DNA from: Archangium lansingense
GTDB lineage: Bacteria > Myxococcota > Myxococcia > Myxococcales > Myxococcaceae
Reading direction: 5' to 3'
DNA: 64,000 bases
NCBI RefSeq assembly: GCF_026626635.1
Contig: NZ_JAPNKA010000001.1
Coordinates: 10,152,501 to 10,216,500 of the forward strand
The notes below the pieces were generated by a model that saw nothing but the letters and a program-made list of their open reading frames with translations, did no database searches and was not told the DNA's origin. Made by a program: the position numbers and the translations under genes. Of this stretch, positions 25,286 through 33,800 are shown one piece after another (positions within the stretch are counted from its first letter, which is position 1; every line of letters starts with the position of its first letter).

Positions 25286-26983
25286 ATGATGAGGCTCATG
25301 ATGTCGTCCGCCCTTGTCGCGGGATGCCTCGCGCTCTCGCTCGCCTCCTCGTCTGCCCTGCCCACCCCGCGGCAGGTGCAGGTGCACGCGGAGGACCTCC
25401 CCGTGGAGGTGGCGCTCTCCGGGGACGCGCGCGGCTGGCGCACGGTGGAGCGCGATGAGGTGCACGAAGGAGCCGGCCCCTTCTGGATGCGCACGCAGGT
25501 GGAGGTCCCCGTGCGTGAAGACGGGGCGCCCACGCCCGCCCTCGCCCTGTCCGTACTCGGCTCATGGGAGGCCTGGTGGGACGGCGTGCCCCTGGGCCGC
25601 AACGGGCAGGTGGGGCGCACGCCCGAGGAGGAGGTGCCGGGACGCGTCGACGCCCTGCTCCCGCTGCCGCCCGAGCTCAGCGCGCCAGGCACTCACCTGT
25701 TGACGCTGCGCATCTCGTCGCACCGGCTCGGCTTCCAGCCCGTCGGCATCGTCCACCACCTGCGGGCAGGCGAGGCGGCGTCACTCGCCCAGGCGCGGAT
25801 GCTCGGCCTGGTGCCCGCCCTCTGCACGCTGGGCGCGCTGGTGCTGATGGGGCTCTACCACCTCGCGCGCGTGAGGCTCTCTCACGGTGGGCTCGCCACG
25901 CTGCTGCTCGGCGCGCTGTGCCTCGCCGCCGCGGCGCTCTTGCTGCTGGAAGCCTGGCGCGGGCTCGCCAACTACCCCTATCCGCTGCACGCGCCGCGGT
26001 TGCGGCTGCTGGCGGCGGCGGCGCTCGCCGTGTCGGCGCTGCTGCCAGCGACCGTGCACGCGGCCTTCGGAGAGCCGCGCCGCTGGCTGCGGTGGGCGGG
26101 GCTCGGGCTGGGGCTGCTCTCGCTCGTCCTCGTCCGGGGCTTCGATGGAAAGAATGGCGTCGCGCTCGGGGCCTCGCTCACCGTCTCCATGGTGCTCGCG
26201 ATGCGCGCGTGGCGCCGCGGGGAGAAGGGGGCCCTGGGCGCACTGGTGGGGCTGGGCTTGACCGGGACGCTCTACATGCTGGCCCCCTGGGGCTTCTCCG
26301 AGCTCGGCTTCTTCCTCGCCTTCGGGGGGCTGCTGCTCTGTCTCGCGGCGGTGCATGCCCAGCAGCAGCGCCGTCAGCAGGAGCGGCTGGAGAGCGCGAC
26401 GCGCGTCGCGGAGCGCCTGCAATTGGAGTTGCTCAAGCGCAGCCTGCAGCCCCACTTCTTGATGAACACGCTGGCCGCGCTGAGTGAGTGGGTGGAGACG
26501 GAGCCCGCGCAGGCCGTCCGCTTCATCGAGGCCCTGGGCGCGGTGTACCGGCACCTGCTCGCCGTCTCCGGTGAGCGCACCATTCCGCTCGCCCGCGAGC
26601 TCGAGCTGTGCCGCGCCCATCTGGACGTCATGGGCTGCCGGCAGGGCACGGCCTTCCACCTCGAGACCGCGGGCGTGGACATCGAGGCCCCCGTCCCCCC
26701 TGCCCTGCTGCACACGCTGCTGGAGAACGCCTTCAGCCATAACCGCTACGTCTCGCCCCACACGTTCCGGCTCGAGGGCAGCCTCGTCGCCGAGGGCACC
26801 CGGCCGCGACGGCGCTACATCTTCCTCGCCCCCTCGGGCACGGGCACACCCCGGGGTGGTGGTGAGGGCACCGGCTCGCGCTACCTGCGCGCGCGCCTGG
26901 AGGAGGCCTTCCCCGGCGCGTGGCGGCTCGAGGACGGGCCCACGGAGGCGGGGTGGATGACGCGGGTGGAGGTGCCGGCGTGA
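25286..26983 (+). CDS. LytS/YehU-type sensor histidine kinase
   Basis: 565 residues. A signal peptide is followed by an extracellular jelly-roll segment (HLLTLRISSHRLGF) of the 7TM-DISM sensor type, then seven hydrophobic spans between about residues 165 and 360. Next come a short coiled stretch, the His_kinase domain with LLKRSLQPHFLMNTLAAL (phospho-acceptor His390) and an ATP-binding domain whose N box reads LLHTLLENAFSHNRY. The ATP domain is short and its G boxes are not clear. Start at 25286 is chosen because it gives the signal peptide; no strong ribosome site is seen. Its stop overlaps the GTG of the response regulator, so the pair is translated together. Confidence 0.85.
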   Translation: MMRLMMSSALVAGCLALSLASSSALPTPRQVQVHAEDLPVEVALSGDARGWRTVERDEVHEGAGPFWMRTQVEVPVREDGAPTPALALSVLGSWEAWWDGVPLGRNGQVGRTPEEEVPGRVDALLPLPPELSAPGTHLLTLRISSHRLGFQPVGIVHHLRAGEAASLAQARMLGLVPALCTLGALVLMGLYHLARVRLSHGGLATLLLGALCLAAAALLLLEAWRGLANYPYPLHAPRLRLLAAAALAVSALLPATVHAAFGEPRRWLRWAGLGLGLLSLVLVRGFDGKNGVALGASLTVSMVLAMRAWRRGEKGALGALVGLGLTGTLYMLAPWGFSELGFFLAFGGLLLCLAAVHAQQQRRQQERLESATRVAERLQLELLKRSLQPHFLMNTLAALSEWVETEPAQAVRFIEALGAVYRHLLAVSGERTIPLARELELCRAHLDVMGCRQGTAFHLETAGVDIEAPVPPALLHTLLENAFSHNRYVSPHTFRLEGSLVAEGTRPRRRYIFLAPSGTGTPRGGGEGTGSRYLRARLEEAFPGAWRLEDGPTEAGWMTRVEVPA

Positions 26984-27672
26984 GGCTGCTCATCGTGGAG
27001 GACGAGCCACTGGCGGCGCGCCGCCTCGCGCGGCTGTGCGAGCAGCGGCTGGGGCCGGACGCCCCGCCCCCGCGCGTGTGCGCGAGTCTGAACGAGGCGC
27101 GCGCGCTGCTGGCCGAGCGCGACGTGGACGTGCTGCTGCTGGACCTGAACCTCTCGGGCGAGGACGGCTTCGCGCTGCTCACGGAGGCGGCCGCGGGCGC
27201 ATTCCAGACGGTGGTGGTCTCCGCGAACACCGACCAGGCGCTGCGCGCCTTCGAGCTGGGGGTGCTGGACTTCGTGCCAAAGCCATACACGCCGGAGCGG
27301 CTCGCGCTCGCGCTCGCCCGCGTGGGAAGCCGCGCGGCCACTCCGTTGCGCACCCTCGCGGTGAGGAAGGGCGGAGGCGTGGTCCTCGTCCCTCTGGACT
27401 CCGTGGCGTACATCCAGGGCGCTGGCGACTATGCGGAGCTCGTCCTGCGCGGAGGCGGCACCGAGCTGAGCGAGAAGAGCCTGGAGCGGCTCGAGCAGCT
27501 GCTCCCCGCGGACTTCCTCCGCATCCACCGCTCCTATCTCGTCCGCGTCACGGACATCCGTGAGCTCGTCACCTCGGAGGGCTCGCGCGCCGCGGTGGAG
27601 CTCCAGGACGGCACGCGACTGCCGGTGGGCCGCAGCCGGTTGGGAGTGTTGCGCAAACGGCTGGAAGCGTAG
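26980..27672 (+). CDS. LytTR-family response regulator
   Basis: 230 residues. Receiver domain: acidic pair in LLIVEDEP, phospho-acceptor Asp55 in LLLDLNLSGEDG, switch Ser/Thr region VVSANTDQ, and the lysine in DFVPKPYTPE. C-terminal LytTR DNA-binding domain from about residue 128: VPLDSVAYIQGAGDYAELVL, then FLRIHRSYLVR and LPVGRSRLGVLRKRL. The GTG start overlaps the kinase stop codon. It binds imperfect direct repeats in relatives; no target site was identified in the window. The genes next to it on the 3' side have been replaced by mobile DNA. Confidence 0.9.
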   Translation: MRLLIVEDEPLAARRLARLCEQRLGPDAPPPRVCASLNEARALLAERDVDVLLLDLNLSGEDGFALLTEAAAGAFQTVVVSANTDQALRAFELGVLDFVPKPYTPERLALALARVGSRAATPLRTLAVRKGGGVVLVPLDSVAYIQGAGDYAELVLRGGGTELSEKSLERLEQLLPADFLRIHRSYLVRVTDIRELVTSEGSRAAVELQDGTRLPVGRSRLGVLRKRLEA

Positions 27673-27718
27673 GCTGTGCTTCGCCGGCGGCCAGGGGACC
27701 CCGAGCGCCAGGGAGGGC

Positions 27719-27744
27719 GGAATCGGTGTCCGGAATCGGTGGTC
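27719..27744. repeat. Solo tandem pair of the RAYT left-end unit
   Basis: GGAATCGGTGTC followed by GGAATCGGTGGTC, the same unit as the array at 21448. It lies at the left edge of the mobile-element block whose right edge carries the matching right-end sequence at 30529-30575. Confidence 0.65.
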
Positions 27745-27818
27745 GGGTCGAGGATCGGCGCGGTGGTGTGCAGGAGGCCCTTGGCTGTATCCGCCGTTTC
27801 CAGCTTCGTGCCCGTTTA

Positions 27819-29193
27819 GGGGCTGTCGCAAAATAAGTGTAATTATTTCACCAGCTGAGCGCTCGCTTGCCGTCTCGGAGAGAGCGAGTAGTTCCATTCC
27901 CCGTGAAACCGCTTCTTTCGGATGTTCAGTTGCCCAAAGTCCGCTGCGCTGACGCGAACGCCAAGGGGGTACTCCCTCGTATCCAGGGCAGCCCGAACAC
28001 ACAGTCCCGTGCGTGTCGTGGTGCTGCCGATGAGATTGATGACAACTTGATAGCTCGTTAGCGGTCGGCCTCGCCAGTTGAGCGTGATCTGGGCAAAGAG
28101 TCGATGCTCGATCTTGTTCCATTTGCTCGTGCCCGGAGGGTAATGGCTGACGGAGACCTTCAACCCCGTGGCATCTGCAAATTCTTGCAGGCACTTCTTC
28201 CATACCCGCGACCGTGCCGAGTTCGAACCCCCAGCATCCGCTACCACCAGAAGCTCTCTTGCATGAGGATATGCATGCCTGCCCATCGTGAGCCACCAAC
28301 GCCGAAGCGACTGGACTGCGAACTCAGGAGTGTCATGGTCCGTCCCAACGTTGACCCAGCCCTCGTCACGGGCCAAGTCATACACTCCATAGGGAATCGC
28401 TTTGCCCTCAGCCATATCCGGAAAATCGTAGGCGTTGACTCTGGGCGCTTGGCCTTGGAGCTGCCACTCCCGACCCGGGGTCTTGAAGTTTCCAATCAAC
28501 TCCTTCTTCTTCGAGTCGACGGACACCACTGGTTGTCGGCGCCGCTGAAAGGCCTTCGCTTGTCGAGCGATGTAACGAAACTGTGCATTCCTATCTGGAT
28601 GGCTGCCTCCCTCTTCCTCCTTACGCGGAGCCTGCAAGCTATACCCCGCTTCGTGCAGCATCCGCGCGACGGTGTCGCTACTCACCTCATGCCCTCGCTC
28701 TCTCAACTCCGACGCAAGGTGCCTCACGCTCTTCGTCGTCCATTGAAGCGGCGATTGCGGTTCGCCGCGCGTCACCGGCTCGAGCAGCGCCTGGAGGTCA
28801 CCCAGCAACCTCGCGTCCTTTGCGCTCAGGCGCCTTCTTCCTCCTCCTGGCCGACGCACTCGCGACGTTGAAGCCCTTGAAGGCGGTTGCCGCCGAAGCT
28901 CCGCCAGCTCTTTCTTGCCCTTCCAGATGCGACGACCACTGATCCCCGTTGCCCGCTGGAGCGCTGCGGTTCCTCCGCGTCCAAGGCTTTCCACTTCAGC
29001 CGCAGCCCACAGGCGGCTGACCCTCTCGTCCATGATGGGGGCCAGGGCCTTGAACTTGGCGCGCAAGGCTTCGAGATCTACTTTCACGCATACAACATGC
29101 CCACGAAATGCCTCTTACGCAGCGACCAGCCCCATGGCTGCCTGCCTGGTGGGCTCATTATCACTTTCATTACACTTATTTTGCGACAGCCCC
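27819..29193 (-). mobile_element. Complete ISAzo13-family insertion sequence
   Basis: 1375 bp bounded by perfect 25-bp inverted repeats: GGGGCTGTCGCAAAATAAGT... at 27819-27843 and its reverse complement at 29169-29193. TTA flanks both sides (27816-27818 and 29194-29196) as a 3-bp target duplication. It is inserted just beyond the 3' end of the group II intron remnant and carries one intact transposase gene, so it may be active. Confidence 0.88.
27843..29087 (-). CDS. ISAzo13-family DDE transposase
   Basis: 414 residues of the DDE_Tnp_ISAZ013 family. Characteristic motifs are TKSVRHLASELRERGH and VARMLHEAGYSLQ in the N-terminal region, VVSVDSKKKELIGNFKTPG with the first catalytic Asp, LLVVADAGGSNSARSRVW with the second, and SHYPPGTSKWNKIEHRLF with the final Glu. 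All three acidic residues are present and the frame is uninterrupted. The stop lies within the left inverted repeat, as is usual for compact elements. Confidence 0.92.
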   Translation of the reverse strand: MKVDLEALRAKFKALAPIMDERVSRLWAAAEVESLGRGGTAALQRATGISGRRIWKGKKELAELRRQPPSRASTSRVRRPGGGRRRLSAKDARLLGDLQALLEPVTRGEPQSPLQWTTKSVRHLASELRERGHEVSSDTVARMLHEAGYSLQAPRKEEEGGSHPDRNAQFRYIARQAKAFQRRRQPVVSVDSKKKELIGNFKTPGREWQLQGQAPRVNAYDFPDMAEGKAIPYGVYDLARDEGWVNVGTDHDTPEFAVQSLRRWWLTMGRHAYPHARELLVVADAGGSNSARSRVWKKCLQEFADATGLKVSVSHYPPGTSKWNKIEHRLFAQITLNWRGRPLTSYQVVINLIGSTTTRTGLCVRAALDTREYPLGVRVSAADFGQLNIRKKRFHGEWNYSLSPRRQASAQLVK

Positions 29194-29235
29194 TTAGGGT
29201 CCACCATCACTCCGTTTCCGATCCCCGCCACATCG

Positions 29236-29268
29236 AACCGGACAGGCGGGACTACCGCATCCGGCTCA
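29236..29268 (-). ncRNA. Group II intron domain V
   Basis: On the minus strand a 33-base hairpin opens GAGCCGGATGCGG and closes CCGCCTGTCCGGTTC. This is the canonical domain V fold: 5' GAGCCG paired with 3' CGGTTC and an internal bulge. It lies 14 bases past the reverse transcriptase stop, where domain V is expected. Confidence 0.75.
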
Positions 29269-29282
29269 CCGCGAAGGCGTCA

Positions 29283-30503
29283 TCACACCAGGGTTATGGT
29301 TCCGTTCGGTTGGACTCTGGCTTTCGAGGGGTTGCGGTACCTCACCCGGTAGTCTCCGTAGAGGCCCCAGGCTCCGTACACCACCCCTCTACTCCACCGC
29401 TTCCAGCCGAGTCCCCTTCGCCCCGCTCGTTTCGCCACGAATCGTCTCACCTTGCGCTCGACGTATTGCTTCACCTTGCCGAACGCCTGCCCCGAGTTTC
29501 CCACCCGGAAGTAGTTGACCCAGCCGCGCACGATTCCGTTCACCCTCTCCACCGCCGCCCTTATCGGCAGGGCCCGGCCGGCTCGTAGGGTGTCGCGTAC
29601 CTTGCTCAGCACCTCGGTCACCTTCTTCTTTCGTGGACTCGTGTGCGCATACCACTTCCCGGTCCTCGGGCTGCGTTCCCACCGGAACTCGAAGCCCAGG
29701 AAGGCAAAGTTCGCTCCCGGCTCAGTCATCGTCACCGTCCGGGTCTTCTCCGCGTTGAGCGACACGCCGATTGCCTCCGCCTCCCGGCGGATGCGCTCCA
29801 GCGCTCGGTCAGCCCACTCCCGTCCCTTCTGTGAGTTGGGGGTGAGCACCACCATGTCGTCCAGCTACCGCGTATAGGCGAGATAGCCTCTTCCTCTCTC
29901 CAGTGCCTGGTCCAGGTCATTCAGCGCGATGTTGGCGAGTAGAGGAGAGAGGGGTGAGCCTTGCGGTATCCCTTTCTCCCCCGTGCTCTTGAGGAACTGC
30001 TTCACCAAGGCGAGCACCTCGTCGTCCTGAACTCGTCGGGCCACCCTCTCCAGCAGCCGGTCGTGCCGGATGTTGTCGAAGAAGCCCTTGAGGTCCACGT
30101 CCACGACTCGGTGCCTGCGCTGGCGCAGCCCCCGGCTCACGGTTTCTATCGCTTCATGCGCCGAGCGCCCCGGCCTCGCCCCGAAGGAACTGTCCGAGAA
30201 GTCGGCCTCGAAGATGGGTTCCAATACCAGTCGGAGTGCTCCGTGCACGGTCCTATCCCTGATGGAGGGAATCGAGATGACGCGCACTTTGCCGCCCTCT
30301 TTCGGAATCTCTCTCCGACGATAGGGCCTGGGGCGATACGTTTCCGTTCGTAATTCCTCGGCTATCCGCGCGAGGAATTCCTCTCGGCCCGTCTCCTCTA
30401 TCCGCTCGAACGTCTCACCGTCTTCCCCGGGCGCTCCGTCTTTACGCCGGGCCTCCAGGTAGGCGGCTTCGAGTGTCTCGCGCTTGAGGAGATGGACGTA
30501 CAA
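29283..30503 (-). pseudogene. ltrA: Group II intron reverse transcriptase/maturase with a stop in the YADD box
   Basis: One reading frame holds RT domains 0-7 (GAPGEDGETFERIEE, IPSIRDRTVHGALRLVLEPI, VVDVDLKGFFDNIRHDRLL, GIPQGSPLSPLLANIALND) and, after a single TAG at 29865-29867, the finger/maturase part (FAFLGFEFRW, RGWVNYFRVGNSGQAFGKV). The stop falls exactly on the catalytic tetrad: GLAYTR-stop-LDD instead of TRYADD. Two codons are altered, TAC to TAG and Ala to Leu. The frame also continues upstream of 30503 (STPTHRFWGLYVHLL), so the start given is only the first TTG. Without read-through the enzyme is dead. Confidence 0.85.
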
Positions 30504-30592
30504 TCCCCAGAAACGGTGCGTTGGGGTGCTCAGCTCCCTTTCCCCTCTTCTCCTTCCCTCCGCGTGGCGTGCGGCTCTCCGCGCAGGGGAAG

Positions 30593-30808
30593 CTAGCGTG
30601 CATCCAGGTGGTGGATGATGGGAAGGGAATCGCGCCGGAGATGCGAGAGAAGCTCTTCGTGCACGGCTTCACCACGCGCAAGGACGGCCACGGCTTTGGC
30701 CTGCACACGAGCGCGCTGGCGGCGCAGCTGCTCGGGGGCAGCCTCAGGTTGGAGAGCGAGGGACCCGGCAAGGGCGCCGTGGCCACGCTGGAGCTCCCGC
30801 TCCCCTGA
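30593..30808 (+). pseudogene. Orphan 3' fragment of a histidine kinase ATPase domain
   Basis: About 70 codons encode IQVVDDGKGIAPEMREKLF (G1 box) and FTTRKDGHGFGLHTSALAA (G2 box), then the usual last strand GAVATLELPLP and a stop. This is the end of a HATPase_c domain. The rest of the kinase is not found on either side of the mobile-element block. The fragment joins directly to the RAYT-like right-end sequence at about 30590, so an insertion with deletion removed the 5' part. Confidence 0.8.
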
Positions 30809-30889
30809 GCAGGAGCTCATCTCCTCACTGCAGTACGACAGTGACCGTGTTGGTCGTGCAGTAGAGCGCACCACCCGGATATTTGTAGC

Positions 30890-33800
30890 CTACGGACTCT
30901 CCGGATCACACAACCAGGGCCTGAGCTCGCACAGGTCCGGCTCGCAGAGCCCGGGATTGGTATCGCATGGATCCTCACAAAGGGAGGGATTGGAGTCGCA
31001 GGGGTTCGGCGGCGGGGGGATGGAGGGGCCATCCACCATCGGTGTATTGAGGAGGAGCCCCGTCTCCACCAGGGCGGTCCGATCGGAGCGGAAGCCAATC
31101 AGGGCACCATTGGAGGTACGGCCCACCAGATCGTCATCACCGTCCTTGTCGAAGTCCATGACGAAGAAGCGGTGGCCACTGCCCCAGTTCAAGGCATCCG
31201 TGTAGGGGGTGTTGAGCACCACGCCGCGATGAACCAGGGCGTTGCCCTCCGCCCTCAAGAGGGAGAAGGTACCAGCCGCGTCACGCACGAGCAGGTCGTC
31301 GTCGTGGTCGCCATCGAAGTCCATGACGTAGTAGCGGTTGCCCTCGTTCCACCCATCCGTGTCCTTCATCCCGGTGTTGATGTAGAGCGCAGGCGTGCCT
31401 ACGAAGTGGGTCCGCTCCGAGCGGATCGCGGTGAAGTGACCGTAGGAATCGCGGGCAACGAGGTCATCGTCTCCATCGCCGTCATAGTCCATGACGAAGT
31501 AGCGATGCCCGGCGTTCCACCCATCCGCGTCCTTCATCCCGGTGTTGATGTAGAGCGCGGGCGTGCCTACGAAGTGGGTCCGCTCCGAGCGGATCGCGGT
31601 GAAGTGACCGTAGGAATCGCGGGCAACGAGGTCATCGTCTCCATCGCCGTCGTAGTCCATGACGAAGTAGCGATGCCCGGCGTTCCAGCCGGTCTGGTCA
31701 TCCCCCATGCCCGGGTTGATGAAGAGCGCGCCGGTCATGACGAACTGGGTGCGATCCGACCGCAGGGCGGAGAAGACACCATACGAGTCACGCCCCACGA
31801 GGTCATCGTCTCCATCACCATCATAGTCCATGACGAAGTAGCGATGCCCGGCGTTCCAGCCCCAATAGTCCGTCCAGGAGGTGTTCACCAGGATGCCGGC
31901 GAAGGAGAGCTGTCCTCCTTCCGAGCGGAAGGCCATGAACTGGCCGTGGGGCCCACGGACGACGAGGTCGTCATCTCCATCGCCGTCATAATCCATGGGG
32001 AAGAACCGGTGTCCCGTGACATAGGGGCCCAGCACCTCCGTGGCCTTGCCAGGAATCCAGTGGATGGTGCCGAAGAGGAACTTGCTCAACTGGCCGCCAG
32101 TGCTCGAGTCGTATTCCTCATCCGAGACGGGGAGCCCCAGCAGCCCCTGCCACTCGCCCATCGCCTTGTATTTGGCGTAGATGTCTCCATGCACCTCGAA
32201 GGCGCCCAGCAACGGGTGCCAGGAGATGGCTCCGCCGGTGAAGCGCACGTACTCGCCACCGCCGAACGTCATGACATTGGAGACGGGGTATCCCAGACCT
32301 CCGTTACGCCCCCTCAGGTACTCGTAGTGGATTTCGATGGAATTGATGAGGCTGATGGGGCCGGTCGCGTCCGAGGAGTAGATGGCTCCGCCCCGGAACG
32401 ACTGGTAGGTATAGCCATTGCCCACGTTGGAGCTGGACTGCTCCGGGTATCCCAACACGCCGCCCTCGGCGCCACGCTGGTCCCAGTGCTGCCGGATCGA
32501 CCCGTTCTTCACGGCCACCGCTCCCGTGAGGGAGTGCCAGTAGAAGGCACCGTTCTGGTACTCGACCATGGCGCCCCCGTTGGCCGCGGCGCGCTCGTCC
32601 GCGATGGGCAGACCCGCATCGAAGGTGGCGCGGGAGGTGCCCCAGGCTCTGTGGATGGCCTTGGTGTAGATCGCCCGGACCCCCACCTGCGTGTGGTGGA
32701 TGAGGAAGCCGTTCTCGAACTCCTGGAAGAGCGTGCCGCTCGGCGAGGTGATGGAACCCTCCACCGCAATGGGATAGCCGAGGCGGCCGTTCTCCGCGCC
32801 ATCCGAGGACCACCGCTGGAAGATGGCGCCACGAGAGACATAGGCATTGGTGGCCCCCAGCTTGTAGAGGAGGACGCCGTTCTGCATGTGCACCAGACCG
32901 CCTCCCTTCGAGTCCGTCACCTCATCCGCGATGGGATAACCCTCGGAGCTCCCGCCTTCTCCGTGCTGCTGGTAGGTGCTGAGGATCCGCTCGCTGTAGA
33001 TGGCAAAGGTGCCCGTGCTGGGGTGGTGGTAGAGCCTGCCATTCTGGAACCTGCCGACGGCCCCGCCCCGGGTGTCCGCCTGCACGTCAGCGATGGGCCA
33101 GCCCAGCCGGCTCTGCACGCCTCCCATGGACTCATAGCGGGAGTAGATGGCCCCATGGACGGCGAAGGCGGGCTGCTCGGCGCGAGATTTCCAGTAGATG
33201 GCACCCGAGGTGAAGTGTCGCAGGCGCCCCTCTCCATCCGGGGCCTCGCGCTCGTCTCCCTGCGGCGAGGGCAGCGGGGAACCCAGCGGCCCGCGCGCAT
33301 CCTGCAGGGACTCATACTTGCGCTGGATGATGTCCGTGCCCTGGGGAGTGCCAGAGATGATCGTCATCGGCGAGCCCGCCAGATGGAGCAGGAGCTGGTT
33401 CGCCTCATCCCGGACCACGATCTTCACCTCGAGCCGGTAGCCCGTCTGGTACGCCGCCGGAATCTCGAACTCGAAACCATTGTTCCGCCCGGTCGACGTG
33501 GGCAGGTTGGCCACCGCCGTGCCCATCAGCGAGCCGCCCGCCCAGAACTCGACCGTCGCCGAGCTCGCCGCGAGGAGCGCCATCAACCCACTCGAGCCTC
33601 CGTCCGGAGCGTCCGCGGTTCCCTCGAGCTTCTTGTCCTTGTTGGTCGACGAGGTGTTCCCCGGCTGAAGCCCACTGACGCTCGAGGCCACCCACCCTCG
33701 GAGGGTTTCGGCGGCGATTTGATAGGCGAAGTACTTCTTCGGCGGCCCAGGCTCGTAGCCCACCGAATCGGTGATGCCCGTGAGGCACCCGCCGGCGCAG

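Larger units (their letters stand above)
29197..30590 (-). mobile_element. Truncated group II intron
   Basis: Contains a broken intron-encoded protein and a recognisable domain V. Less than 100 bases separate the protein's first codons from the orphan kinase fragment, far too little for ribozyme domains I-III, so the 5' half of the intron is missing. The 3' boundary lies close to the ISAzo13 insertion point. Limits are approximate. Confidence 0.65.

Noticed and set aside
9675..30503. Diversity-generating retroelement acting on the collar tips
   Set aside because: The only reverse transcriptase is of group II intron type with a maturase region, is inactivated, and lies 16 kb away; no template/variable repeat pair was seen.
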